A stretch of 64,000 nucleotides of DNA, taken from positions 2,232,001-2,296,000 of the forward strand of contig JAVHKY010000052.1 of assembly GCA_035079385.1 (NCBI GenBank), in the 5' to 3' direction. Of the stretch, positions 36,687 to 50,899 are shown in pieces (position 1 is the first letter of the stretch; each line of letters opens with the position of its first letter). The notes under the pieces are model-generated. The model did not search any database, had not been told where the DNA came from, and was given only the letters and a program-made list of their open reading frames with translations. Made by a program: the position numbers and the translations under genes. Source of the stretch: Aspidiotus rigidus (Eukaryota; Arthropoda; Insecta; Hemiptera; Diaspididae).

Positions 36687-36699
36687 GTTTCAATATTCA

Positions 36700-36745
36700 G
36701 ACTGAATTATCGTGACGTCACACTGAATTATCGTGACGTCACAAG
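36700..36745. repeat. Tandem duplication containing TGACGTCA sites
   Basis: ACTGAATTATCGTGACGTCA occurs twice in direct succession, giving two palindromic CRE-type octamers 21 bp apart. Whether they bind a bZIP factor is not known. Confidence 0.8.
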
Positions 36746-37084
36746 CTCTGCATCCGTTTACCCCAACATACCCTACACTACAGTAAGGACTTACCCTACA
36801 GTAGTGTTGGGCATGCTCCAATTAATAACCGGTTAAACCGTTATTTTAATAATAACTTTTGATAACCGGTATTGTTGTTCAAAAACAAAACCGAGTAGTT
36901 AACCGAGTACATTTGAGAAAAACCAAGTACTTTTGAAAAAAACCGGTGTTTCTATCCTGTACAGTTGTTCATTAAAAATTCTTATACATAATGTATATAG
37001 CCAGTAAATGCTATTCGCGCATACGAATAACAATTGAAAGGAATCAAATACTTGTACATCGATGAGATCTATTTATCTTGAGAA

Positions 37085-38065
37085 ATACTCGAAAACCATT
37101 CATCCAAATGAACCCAAAATTTCTCGTTAACAACGTTGAACACTCTGCAACATAATGCAGTCGTATAAAAACAGTTGGTTTGATACTTTTAGAAAATAAG
37201 CATTATCACATTTAAGAGAAAATTGAGGAATGCTCAAAAACTCATCCAATCAATAAGAAAAAATCGCATGCACAACTTCACATCCATAACTATAATTTGA
37301 CCAAGTTTGAAAATAATTGACGCATTAGTTTTGGAGGAGTTGAACTGACAAAAAAGCGTTCTAAATAAATGTATATATTATTATAATATAAACCTGAAAT
37401 TTTTTGTTCGTCTCACAGTGATCGAAAGCATATAAAATGTCGAAAAAATTCATTCCCGGGCTTATCAGTCAAAAGTGTGTCGGGAGCAATATCTGACTTT
37501 TCAGTAAAAAAATCGGTAAAAAAGCTTAGGCGTAATCATAACCGACTTTTCACTTTGAATTTTTACCTCGCCAGATAGTCGGTAAAATATACCTGGCTAT
37601 GTTTTAGATTCATCAATCACTTTTGAAAACCATTCATCCAAATGAAGACAACATGTTCTTTAACAGGGTTGAATAAACTGCACCATCATGCAGTCACATG
37701 AAGACGATTGATTGGATGGTTTCTGAGAATTGGCAATAACAAATTTGAGAACAAATTGAGAACTTCTCGAATAATTAATCGATCCCCAAGAAAAAATCTC
37801 ATGCACAATATACATGACTATAATTCGACTAAGTTTGAAGAAACCCGACTTAGTAGTTTTAGAGGAGTTGCAGAGCTGACAATAAAAAATGTTATAACAT
37901 ATTTATTTATGATATGAAAATCATAAATTTTTTTATTAGTCTCACAGTGATGTAGGGCATTTAGAGTGTCAAGAAAATTCATTTTCGGGCTTATCCGCTA
38001 CCAAAATCACGTTCCGCTACGACTGTGTCGGGAGAAATACCTGACTTTTCAGTCAAAAAGTTGGT
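37085..38065. repeat. Direct tandem duplication, period about 540 bp
   Basis: AAAACCATTCATCCAAATGA at about 37091 recurs at about 37626. Shared landmarks follow in the same order: TGCAGTC, AAAAAATC-CATGCACAA, GGAGTTG, CTCACAGTGAT, AAAATTCATT, CGGGCTTATC, TGTGTCGGGAG and CTGACTTTTCAGT. Copies are about 70-75 percent alike by eye. No gene. Confidence 0.8.
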
Positions 38066-38382
38066 TGAAGAATTACAACACTGATATAATGACGAAACCT
38101 GTCGCCGGTACAGTTCTTCAAATAACTTTTAGCTAAGCGGACACAGTTACCAATAATCATCATCTATTAATGTATTATGTACATACGGTATGTACATACC
38201 AGCTGGGCTAAATGCATACTTATGTGTGCCATCATTGAATAGAAAGTAAAATGAAGTGTGAAACTTGTCCTCATATTCGCGCGCGAGGCGTGGTAAAAAA
38301 TTTATAAGACATGTAATCTGTAACTCATAACAGTAGAGATAAAGAATAGCTGTAACACTACAAAGAAAATGAACTTTAAAAA

Positions 38383-38989
<607 letters not shown>

Positions 38990-39867
38990 TCCCCCGTAAG
39001 GTACCACCTTGACGCGGTGGGGGGGCCTACGTGGTGTGTCGTCTGTGCTCTGATGGTGGCGTGCTCTGGGCTGTGGCTTTGCTGGGCGTTGGCGGGCTTG
39101 TGGATGGGTGACAGGCGAGTGTGCGGCACAGATTTGAATGAGTGGGATGATGAATGAATGAAGAGGTCCGGTTCCGGTGCCACTGACTGGGCTGACCCCC
39201 CGGGCTGTGCGTCACCTGGAACTGAGGGGTTCATTGGCAGAACAGGCTGACCGCGTGGGCTGCTACATGAACTCTGTCTCGCACGAGTAGTTGCGGTCTG
39301 GGCGTGCTGACCGGGCTGACCACCTGGGATGCGCGGCCGGACCTATAAACGAGGATGGCGTCTTGTGCCGGGTTGGTGCACATTGGGGTGGCTCCGGTGG
39401 GTTCCCTCCATGGTGTGGCGTCTTGTGCCTTATGGTGCTGCGCTGTGCCGGGTGGGTGCGTACTGGGTCTGCTCCGGTGGGTGCCTTCTCTGGTGCTTGA
39501 CTGAGCTGAGTTGTCTGGTACCCTTGTGAATGCTCGGGTACTGGACTTGAGTGGCAAATGTGAGGTAGTGAGGTGTTGGCTGCGACTGTTTCACTTCTGT
39601 CTACTTCTGGTCGGCGTTTGGTGGGGTTATGGTTTGGTGGTGGGTTGCTGTTGGGGTGCGGGTGGGGCGCTACAACTAAGAGTACTAGGAGAAGGATACT
39701 CCGAGGCTAATTAAACCGTAGGGAAGGAAACCCTATAATTTTTTAAAAAAACCACCTGTCTCCTTGCAGGCTAGGGTAGGGGCTCATAGGATAAGGGAAG
39801 GACAACCCCGACAGAAAACCGTCAACTGGTGTAGGCAGTCACACCTGCATCAGGATCATCTTCATGT

Positions 39868-39995
39868 GTGGGGTTACGTACTGTCTGGCGGCACTCACAT
39901 CCTGTATGAATGGGGTTACGTACTGCTTTCATAGCATTCACGTCCTGTTTGTATGGGGTTACGTATTGTCATCTGGGCTTTCACGTCCCACACCA
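39868..39995 (+). repeat. 44-bp tandem repeats in the retrotransposon 5' UTR
   Basis: GGGGTTACGTA recurs at about 39870, 39912 and 39955, each followed by a variable stretch and a CACNTCCTG or CACGTCCC word. Such short 5' UTR repeats are common in R1-clade elements and may be part of the internal promoter; that role is inference. Confidence 0.8.
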
Positions 39996-40206
39996 CTCAC
40001 TCCCTGGCCCTGGTGAAGTTTCCCACCAGTGACTGGGGTAGGAGAAGGACAACTCTGAGATGAAAACCCGGTCATAGCCGTAAGGTACGCCTTTCCCTGT
40101 GAGGACCAAGCAGCTCGCGGGGAAAGTATGGTTCTGCAAGATGATCTGGGAAGGCGGAAGCAGCTTCTCAGATGACGCCTCACACTGCAACTATTTTATT
40201 TTACAG

Positions 40207-42270
40207 ATGACAATGACGAACGATGAAAAAAATTGTGCCGTTTCGGATACGGCAAGCCGGCTCCTCACGCTGACGCGCTCAGGCGGCGAGGGGTCGGGGG
40301 GTTTTGTCCCCGAATCCAACGATGAGGCAAGTAATAGGTCAAATGCGATCGGCCAAGACGATGGCGAGGTGCTCAGTCGATCCCAGGAAGAGGAGACCAA
40401 AAAGTCCAAGGAGGTCACTACCATCACGCGACCACCGGGAACTCCTGAGGAGTTAGACGAAGTTTTTGTCACCCCTCTTGCTAAGGTAAAGCAATGCCAC
40501 ACTAGGAAGAGGTTGCGGGCTAACTCCTTCACCTCCCCTACTAAGACAAGCTCTGAGGATGAGCTGACGGAAGAGGAAGGTTTGTTCCTTGGTAAGATAC
40601 CAAACCTTCCGAACGCAAAAATGAAGTCTGCAATGAAGAAGCTTCAGAACCATTGCAAGAAACTCATGGAGAGAGATATTGCGCGCGAAGCTGAGGCCAA
40701 AGCAGCGCGGAGGAGCGCAATTGCGATGAAGGAGAAGGTCGATGGATCACAAAAAGTGGCCCACCTCTCTGAGAAGGATCAACCAGTGCACACTCAGCTC
40801 CTTGAAGAAATAAGGTCCCTCAAGGCGGCAAATTTCAAGCTAGCAGAGCAAGTGAAAAAGCTTCTCGCTCAACAAAAGAAGGCGGAAGAGGAAAAGATGA
40901 AGAACCTTCAAGAGCTGAAGAAGATTAAGGCCGAGAATACCCTGTTAAAGGAGAACATGGTTGGTATGCACACAGAGCTGCAAAGGCTTGCTCGGCTGCA
41001 GCAGCATAGCCAGGCATCATCACCACCACCACCTGTGTTACAGAGTGGCAGTGGCTTGCAGGAGTCTGAGAAGGCAAAGCAGATAAGACCGCAGAAATTA
41101 TCTGCTAAACCATTGCTGAGTACACCCCAGCAGAAGAATCTGCAAGCGCAACAACGGCAGCAGCAAGGGCAACTGCAACAACGGCATAAGCAGCAGCAAT
41201 CGCAGCAACCGCAACTGCAACCGCGACCGCAACTGCAGCCACGACCGCAACCGCTTCCACAACTGCAGCCACGACCGCAACCGCTTCCGCAACTGCAGCC
41301 ACGACCGCAACCGCTTTCGCAACTGCAACCGCCACAGCAACTGCAGCGACAGGAGCTGCAACTACATCAGCCGCAACAGCCTATGCCTATCTTGGAAGAA
41401 GGTGCCACCTGGAGCCAGGTAGTGCGTCGACGTCGCACCAACCCTCCCACTGTGCCTAGTAGGCCGGAAGATGGCAAAAGGATGCCCAACGCAAAGAAAC
41501 TGCAGCTCCTCCAGAAGAGACGCCCACGAGGTGGGGCCGTGATACTGAGGAAGACCTCAGAAGAGGTGAGGTACGCCGACCTCCTTAAGGAAGCGCGCCA
41601 GAAGTTGTCCCCAGCGGAATTTGGCTTGACACCAGTCAAGACAAGGTATACCGCAAAAGGGGAGATGATTATTGAGCTGAAAGGGGCGGACTCCAACAAC
41701 AAGAATGTCGCGGAGTTTGCGGCAAAGCTGAAAGAAGTGCTGGGGAATGGAACTGATGTCCGAGAACCCCAACGACAGACGGGACTCCTGATCTTGGACA
41801 TCGAGGAGTCGGTGACTGTCGAAGAGATCCGGACTGCCCTGAAGATTGGTGCAGAAGATAAGGTCCAATGTAGGCCCGCAAGTCGTGGCTGCCAAACAGC
41901 CCAAGTTCAGCTGGGCATACAGAGGGCGATGGAGATACTCAAAGAGGGCAAGGCCAAGATTGGCTGGAGCATCTGTCGAGTAATCTCATTGGAGAGGAAA
42001 ACCTTGCAGCCAAGGTGTTACAAGTGCCTACGGCGAGGACATATGGCTGCCACCTGCACCAATGAAAGCATCGGCTCGAGATGCTACAGATGTGGAGCGG
42101 AAGGACATGTGATCCGGGATTGTCAACGGGAGCCCAAATGCCCTGTATGCAGCCAGGCTGAAGGTCGTGACACTGGTCACATTTTGGGTAGCCAAGGGTG
42201 CCTTGGTGCTGTCCTACAGCCAGCCCGCAAGACCCAACCTAGAGGGCGAAGAGGACCAACGGCCTCCTAA
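40207..42270 (+). CDS. Retrotransposon ORF1, Gag-like CCHC zinc-knuckle protein
   Basis: 687 residues from the ATG at 40207 (MTMTNDEKN). The open frame extends upstream, but only to a GTG, and TTTTATTTTACAG directly precedes the ATG. Acidic and serine-rich N-terminus; a charged coiled-coil-like stretch at about 190-265; a Q/P-rich low-complexity part with a 10-residue PRPQPLPQLQ repeat in three copies. A conserved Gag domain follows, then knuckles at 604-617 (CYKC..H..C), 626-639 (CYRC..H..C) and 645-665 (CPVC with a longer loop). R1-clade ORF1 proteins form RNPs with element RNA and direct target localisation; that role is by family. Its stop TAA overlaps the ORF2 start as TAATG. Confidence 0.92.
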   Translation: MTMTNDEKNCAVSDTASRLLTLTRSGGEGSGGFVPESNDEASNRSNAIGQDDGEVLSRSQEEETKKSKEVTTITRPPGTPEELDEVFVTPLAKVKQCHTRKRLRANSFTSPTKTSSEDELTEEEGLFLGKIPNLPNAKMKSAMKKLQNHCKKLMERDIAREAEAKAARRSAIAMKEKVDGSQKVAHLSEKDQPVHTQLLEEIRSLKAANFKLAEQVKKLLAQQKKAEEEKMKNLQELKKIKAENTLLKENMVGMHTELQRLARLQQHSQASSPPPPVLQSGSGLQESEKAKQIRPQKLSAKPLLSTPQQKNLQAQQRQQQGQLQQRHKQQQSQQPQLQPRPQLQPRPQPLPQLQPRPQPLPQLQPRPQPLSQLQPPQQLQRQELQLHQPQQPMPILEEGATWSQVVRRRRTNPPTVPSRPEDGKRMPNAKKLQLLQKRRPRGGAVILRKTSEEVRYADLLKEARQKLSPAEFGLTPVKTRYTAKGEMIIELKGADSNNKNVAEFAAKLKEVLGNGTDVREPQRQTGLLILDIEESVTVEEIRTALKIGAEDKVQCRPASRGCQTAQVQLGIQRAMEILKEGKAKIGWSICRVISLERKTLQPRCYKCLRRGHMAATCTNESIGSRCYRCGAEGHVIRDCQREPKCPVCSQAEGRDTGHILGSQGCLGAVLQPARKTQPRGRRGPTAS

Positions 42271-45200
42271 TGGCAGGGACGCTCAAGTTCCTGCAGGCCA
42301 ATCTTCAGCACTGCGAACTGGCCCAGGATCTTCTCTGGCAGTTTGTAGCTGAAGAGGGAACGCACATTGTAATTGCCAGTGAGTATTACAATGTTGCGAA
42401 AAGAAAAGGATGGTACACAGACCGTACTGGCTTAGCGGCCATTGGTGTTTGCCCAGAGTGTCCGATTGCTCCGGGAGAGGTTGAAAGAGGGGAGGGGTAT
42501 GTTGCTGTGAAGATGGCCGACATGGTTGTCTACAGTTGCTACTTCTCCCCGAATCGCCCCTTCCCGGAGTTTGAGGACTTCTTGAAGAAATTAGAAGAAA
42601 GCTTGTCCAGATGGCAAGGTGAAAAATTCATAGTGGCTGGCGATTTTAATGCCAAGTCAGAAGAGTGGCGATCAGGCCGTACGGACATCCGTGGGTATGC
42701 CTTGGGGGAGTGGATTGCTTACAATCGACTGGAAACAGTCAATGTCGGCAACACTCCTACCCGAGTGCATCAAGGATATGGGTCCATTATTGATATCACC
42801 TTTGCCTCAGAGAGCCTAGCCCGAAAAATAGAAGGCTGGGCGGTACTGGACAAGGACCTTTCTGGGAGCGACCACCGGTGTATCGGCTTCTCCATCCGCC
42901 GGGAAGTCGAGGTCGCTGCTTCACAAAAGCTGGTAAGAAAGTGGGCCGTTAGGAAGCTGAATAGCGACCGTTTGAAGGCTAGCTATCTTGCTCTCACATG
43001 GGATCAAGAAGAAGAGCAAGAAGGCAATGCGGAGGTGGCAGCAGAGAGAATGATGAAGACTGTCACCAAAGCTTGCGATGTAGCCATGCCCAGGCAAGGT
43101 CCACCAAAGAAGAGGAGGGCTGTTTACTGGTGGACCAACAAGAAATTGCCGAATTGAGAAAAGAGTGCAACCGTCAGCGCCGGATATACCAGCGTAGTAG
43201 TGGCCGCGAAGGGGCGCGGGCGGTTGCACCCGAATACCAGCTGGCTTGCAAAAGGCTGAAGAAGGCCATCAAGGACAGCAAGAGTGCTGCATGGCGAGAG
43301 CTATGTGAGATGGCAGATGACGACCCATTTGGAAAGCCTTATAAGTTAGTGCTGAAGAAGCTCAAAGGCCTCTCAGCAATGAGCCGAATGGAGCCGGATG
43401 TTGTGGGTCAAATCATTGATGGCTTGTTCCCACAGCAGCCACCACCAATGGTAACGCTACCAATAGTAGAAGAGGATGGTATATCCCTCCTAGGCACCGA
43501 GGAGGTTGATGCAGCAGTCAATAGACTGCGGGGTAAGTATTGGAAGGCTCCAGGCCCGGATGAGATTCCAAATCCAGTCTGGAGCGCCATACATTCAGTT
43601 GACCCAGCACTGCTTGTTGATACATTCAATGCGGCAATTGTTGGGGGACTGTTCCCTGTGCGATGGAAGAAAGCCAGGCTAGCGTTGATCGATAAGAAGG
43701 ATAAACCACCTGGTCTACCATCCTCTTATCGTCCACTTTGTCTGCTAGACAATGTTGGGAAACTTCTAGAAAGAGTGATAGCCAATCGTTTGGAGAGCTA
43801 TCTGAAGGAAAGAGATATAATCTCTGATAGCCAGTATGGTTTTCAAACTGGACGCTGCACATCAGATGCTGGGATCCGGCTGAGGAGGATAGCCAAGTCA
43901 GCGGTTGATATGCGTCAGTTTTGCGCAGCCGTCAGCCTCGACATAAGAAATGCGTTCAATTCAATTCCATGGACAATTATATTGGAAGCTCTTGTGAACG
44001 TAGGAGTGCCCGCATACCTCCTTAGGATGATCAGCAGCTATCTTAGCTGCCGTGAAATCCAAGCAGAGACGTCTGCTGGTACAGTAAAGCGCCCTGTTAC
44101 TTGTGGGGTGCCGCAGGGGTCGGTCCTTGGGCCGCTTTTGTGGTGCGTCGCATTTAACCCAATCTTTAAGGTGAAGCTGCCACCGGGGGTTAAGCTTATC
44201 TGCTATGCGGATGACACCCTGGTGGTATGCACCGCCGAAACAACTGTAGCGGTGGAGAGCAGTGTAAACCGGGCCCTAGAGGATGTGACGCGTTGGATCG
44301 AGTCGGCTGGACTTGAACTAGCAGCAAGTAAGACGGAGGCCATTTCGTTCACGACCCGTCGGAAGTTCAAGCCACCCACCTTTCGCCTGCGAGGTGTGGA
44401 AATTGAAATCAAGAAGCAAATGAAATACCTGGGCATCTGGTTCGACTCAACGCTGAGCTTCAGGCACCATTTCCTGATGGCAGCAGAAAAGGCGGGCCGG
44501 GTAGTTCGATACCTAAGCCGCCTGATGAGGAACCTAGGAGGACCGAGAGAAGCAAGGAGAAGGATCATGATGAGCACCGCCTTGTCGATCCTCCTATACG
44601 GTGCGCCAGTACGGGCCGACTGCATGAAGATACCATACCAAAGGAGAGAGATGGTAAAGATCCAACAAAGAGCTGCGCTAAGGTATGTTAGTGCCTACCG
44701 CACTGTCTCGACGGAGGCTCTTTGTGTATTAGCACGTTCACCACCAATTGAGCTCCTTGCTGAGGAGAGAGCGGTGGTGTTTGAAGCAAAGAAGAGAACG
44801 ACGACCAACCAAGAAGCTTTACAGGTCAAGCAGGAGGCCAGGCGCTCCTTGCTTGTAAAGTGGAAAGCAAGAATTGCCCAGAGTGAGCTGGGTACATGGA
44901 CAACCCGTGTGCTAATACACGACCTTGATGAGTGGATGAACCGACACCATGGTCAGCTGAACTTTCACCTGACGCAGGTGTTAAGCGGCCATGGCTGCTT
45001 CAACAAGTACCTTCACGAGAAGTTAAGGAAAGTTGAGCAGGCAACGTGTTCGCACTGTAACCAAGGGCGGGATGATGGACCACAACACACCTTATTTGAG
45101 TGTGAGGCGTGGAGGCGTGAGCGGGACGAGCTTAGTCGGTCTCTTCAAGTGATCGGGGTAGATGAAGCGCTCGACCCGAGTAGCCTGGTACCCACCATGC

Positions 45201-45391
45201 TAGGTTCCGAAGAAGCATGGAACCAGGTGTCTGCATTTGCGGCCACCATCACCACCATCATGAAGAGGAAGATGGACCAGGAATGGAATAGGCAAATGCA
45301 GAACCACGCTATGGCCTACTCAACACCTGTGTACCATCAACATCCAGATCTGCAGGAAGAAGAGGAAGAAGGATACCATCCAGATTGTTAG
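42270..45391 (+). pseudogene. Retrotransposon ORF2, endonuclease and reverse transcriptase, with one frameshift
   Basis: The frame opens at the ATG that overlaps the ORF1 stop and runs as an apurinic-like endonuclease to 43157: LQANLQ, ASEYY, AGDFNAK with GDFN at 124-127, SDHR at 200-203. At about 43133-43143, just after the VYWW motif, the homology moves by -1 and continues to 45391. The second part has GPDEIPNPVW, RPLCLLDNVGKLLERVIANR, a QYGFQTGRCT segment, SLDIRNAFNSIPW, GVPQGSVLGPLLW and the catalytic YADD near 44204. A thumb region and a C-terminal CSHC..H..C zinc motif near 45049-45105 follow. Intact ORF2 would be about 1,040 residues. The shift could be a one-base deletion or an assembly error; a programmed shift is unlikely for this clade. 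Confidence 0.92.
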
Positions 45392-45822
45392 GGCCTTTAT
45401 AGTTGTTGAAAGAATCTCGCGTTTATATGGTTGCTCCGCGTCCTCTATTCCGGTGAACTTACTACGGTACGTTCACTGTTCATACGAATATGTCTAACGA
45501 GCACCATACAGTGAGATTCACGCAACAGCGACTTATTACGCCTGATGTGATGTGATGGTGTCGTTTTTGTGACGTGAGTGCGTTCTCTAGTGCTGTTTCT
45601 TTTTTTGTGCGTGCCAGGGGGGCATCGCAGCTTGGCGGTTGTCAAAGCAACTTGGCAGTTGCCGAGTAGAAGAGGGGGTTCGCGTAGGAGATTCCTCCTT
45701 CACTGAAGTTATACCCGAAAGGGTCGATTCCGGTGTTGGAGGAAACAATATTAAATGCATACGCAACCCGCACCTACTCCATTATGGATGACGGGCGGTG
45801 CTGCACATGCGACACACAAGCG
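45392..45822 (+). other. Retrotransposon 3' UTR
   Basis: From the ORF2 stop to the GCG that precedes the first ATT of the right array. It contains no poly(A) tail; the element end is directly joined to (ATT)n. Confidence 0.75.
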
Positions 45823-48598
<2,776 letters not shown>

Positions 48599-48845
48599 TT
48601 GTATGTTTACTCAACCTTTTCACCCCGTTCTATGCAATATACCACTTACCTAAAAAACACTCACGCAGTCGCGTGTGTAGTACACGACTTTTCATCCACA
48701 ATGCAAAAATCATTGAGAGAGTCACTCCCTCTCTTTAAATTAAATACCAATGACCTGTCCATCATATCAAATATTTGTAGAATGAACAATAAAACTCAGT
48801 TTATAAATTCTATCACTATGACGTCACACCAACTGATAACAGAGT
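48599..48845. repeat. Dispersed repeat, inverted partner at about 62165
   Basis: Shares with 62165-62370 (opposite orientation) the order ACACTCACGCA, GTAGTACACGACTTTTC, GAGAGAGTCACTCCC, TTTAATTAAATACCAAT, ATATTTGTAGAATGAAC and TGACGTCAC. No coding frame is conserved between the copies. Confidence 0.8.
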
Positions 48846-49734
48846 AAAAATACCTACAATCCAATAAGGAAACCTGAATTTTGTTTTAATTTAGGCTACG
48901 AGTCATCTAAAACCTACGAAACGTTTCCAGAAAAACCTCTCTCCCTCCCCCTGCCCAAACTGCTACGAGACAAAAACAGTTGTTTCTGCGAACTTTGCAA
49001 ATTGATTTCGATATCATTAACCGTAACCTACAGAAATCGTATTAACTCAATTGGAAACGCGCTGAGGAATTACTACCTACCTATCAATCATTTGTCAAAA
49101 AAAATGTTGGTGCCTACCCATCTTCAAATTGAGACTATAACTTATCTACGTCTCGAAAAAACCCATCCGGTATTTTTGGAGGAGATCCACGGAAAAAAAA
49201 TTTCTGTCAGCGTAAATATAGGCCTATATGAAAAAAAACTGATTTTGTTCATGCTGAAAGTAATATAGGGCAATTCCAATTCCTGGCATCTCTTAAAGCT
49301 ACCTCCAGCTGCTATTCCTCACGTGTACTCATAAATTGTATTCACGCTATCATCACCATTTTCTATGCAAACTCCATCCCAAGATTCTTCATCTGGGAAT
49401 CCAGCTACAAGGAGATCCCGAAAAACAAAAATCAATGTCAAAGCCAAAGAAGCAACTAATCACCCACTCAACCCCTCATTCCTTCCCTGACGCTTCAACA
49501 TTTCCAATACGTATTAACAAAATACCTCACTTTTCTAGCTAGAAAAGTCGATAAAAATATATAGCACCCGAGCCTGGTTCACTCGTTAGTCTAACCTCAA
49601 ATCTCACTCAAAAAGGCAAGTCTAAATGGAAAATGGTAATTCCATCTCCTGAGACACCTCAAATCAACTATGAACCACTATCAATTATGTATGCATGAAA
49701 AAATGACCTATAAATTAATAATTAATTAAGAATG

Positions 49735-50310
49735 AAGTCACCAAGGTAATCTCGCATCGGCACATTGATGAAGATTTAAAAAAATTGTACTTAATCATTC
49801 AAACTCAACTAATAATAATGAAAAAAAAAACGAACAACCCGCCACTGCCACTATCCGTTCAAAAACAAATTTAACAAAACAAATAAAATTTGACAAAACG
49901 AAATTCAAGGCTCTAGGGCTGTGGGAAGCGAGATACAAGGGTACCAAATTTGAATGAAATATCATCAAAAATAAAATTCGATGAACCCTTAGTCAAGAAT
50001 GAACCAAGAATGAACGTGTTGACTGATAAAAGGTTCTTCATCACCGTACACGTACTGATAACAATAAAAGAGGTAAAAGGATAGGAAAATTCCCTTCTCG
50101 TAACGTAAGCAGCTACTCGCGGCTATTAGTAAGAAGCTACTCGTAATAGTGAAAATTTTTTCAAAAAAGTGAAAATTTCTCGAGAACTACTCATCCGATT
50201 ATCAAAAAAATTGCAGTTGCACATCTTCAGATATATTACTACAATATGGCCAAGTTACAAAAAAATCCATCGGGTAGTTTCGGAGGAGTTCCACGGACAA
50301 AAAATCTTAA
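49735..50310. repeat. Dispersed repeat, inverted partner at about 59390-59720
   Basis: GAAGTCACCAAGGTAATCT, a CATCAC-GTACACG-like stretch, TTCTCGTAACGTAAGCAGC, TTTCTCGAGAACTACT and AAAAAATCCATCGGG..TTCGGAGGAGTTCCACGGAC occur in mirrored order and orientation at 59390-59720. A weaker relative of the last part lies at about 49170. Confidence 0.75.
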
Positions 50311-50439
50311 AAGGAAACCTGAAATTTTTTATGCTAGTTGTGATCTAGGACCTCTAAAACGTCGAGAAAGTTCATTTCCCCCTCCCCCCATTCACCTTGC
50401 TACGGGTGTAATACCTCACTTTTCTAGTTAGAAAAGTCG

Positions 50440-50890
50440 GTAAAACTAGGCCTGTAGTAGGCCTATACTAGGTGTGAGTTCGTAGCTAGTTCTATTATTA
50501 TGCTCATACTAGGCCTAGTACCTATACAACTTAACGTGCAGCCCAGTATACCGTAGGTTGGCCAACCTAAATACGCGGAAATATACGAGTCTCTCTCCCC
50601 CTCCCTATTGTTGGAGTTGAAAAAGATTTAAGGAACCTTCTATCTGACTAGCACATAACTTTTATACGAGCTTTATAATCAGGCTTAGATTAGGCTTGGC
50701 CTATACCAGTACCAGACTTATACTTACAATGGGTGTGTTGAGCTCGTAGCTATAGTTCTAGGCTATGCTTATACTGGGCTTATAATTGTTAGACAGTAGG
50801 ATTATACTAGGTACCTACAAACTATAGTATAAGCCAACAAACTGAGGTTTATGCACTCCCTCCAATTCGAGAATCTACGAATTCCTCCCC
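50440..50890. repeat. Diverged duplication rich in ACTAGGCCTA words
   Basis: TAGGTGTGAGTTCGTAGCTA..TATGCTCATACTAGGC near 50465 resembles GGTGTGTTGAGCTCGTAGCT..TATGCTTATACTGGGC near 50728. Non-coding. Confidence 0.45.
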
Positions 50891-50899
50891 CTCTTGGCA

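Noticed and set aside
39027..39714. Several GC-rich open frames in the retrotransposon 5' UTR
   Set aside because: They overlap on both strands, have no family resemblance, and reflect high GC with few stop codons.
40099..40206. Upstream extension of ORF1
   Set aside because: The extension starts at GTG, and the ATG at 40207 is the first methionine codon in frame.
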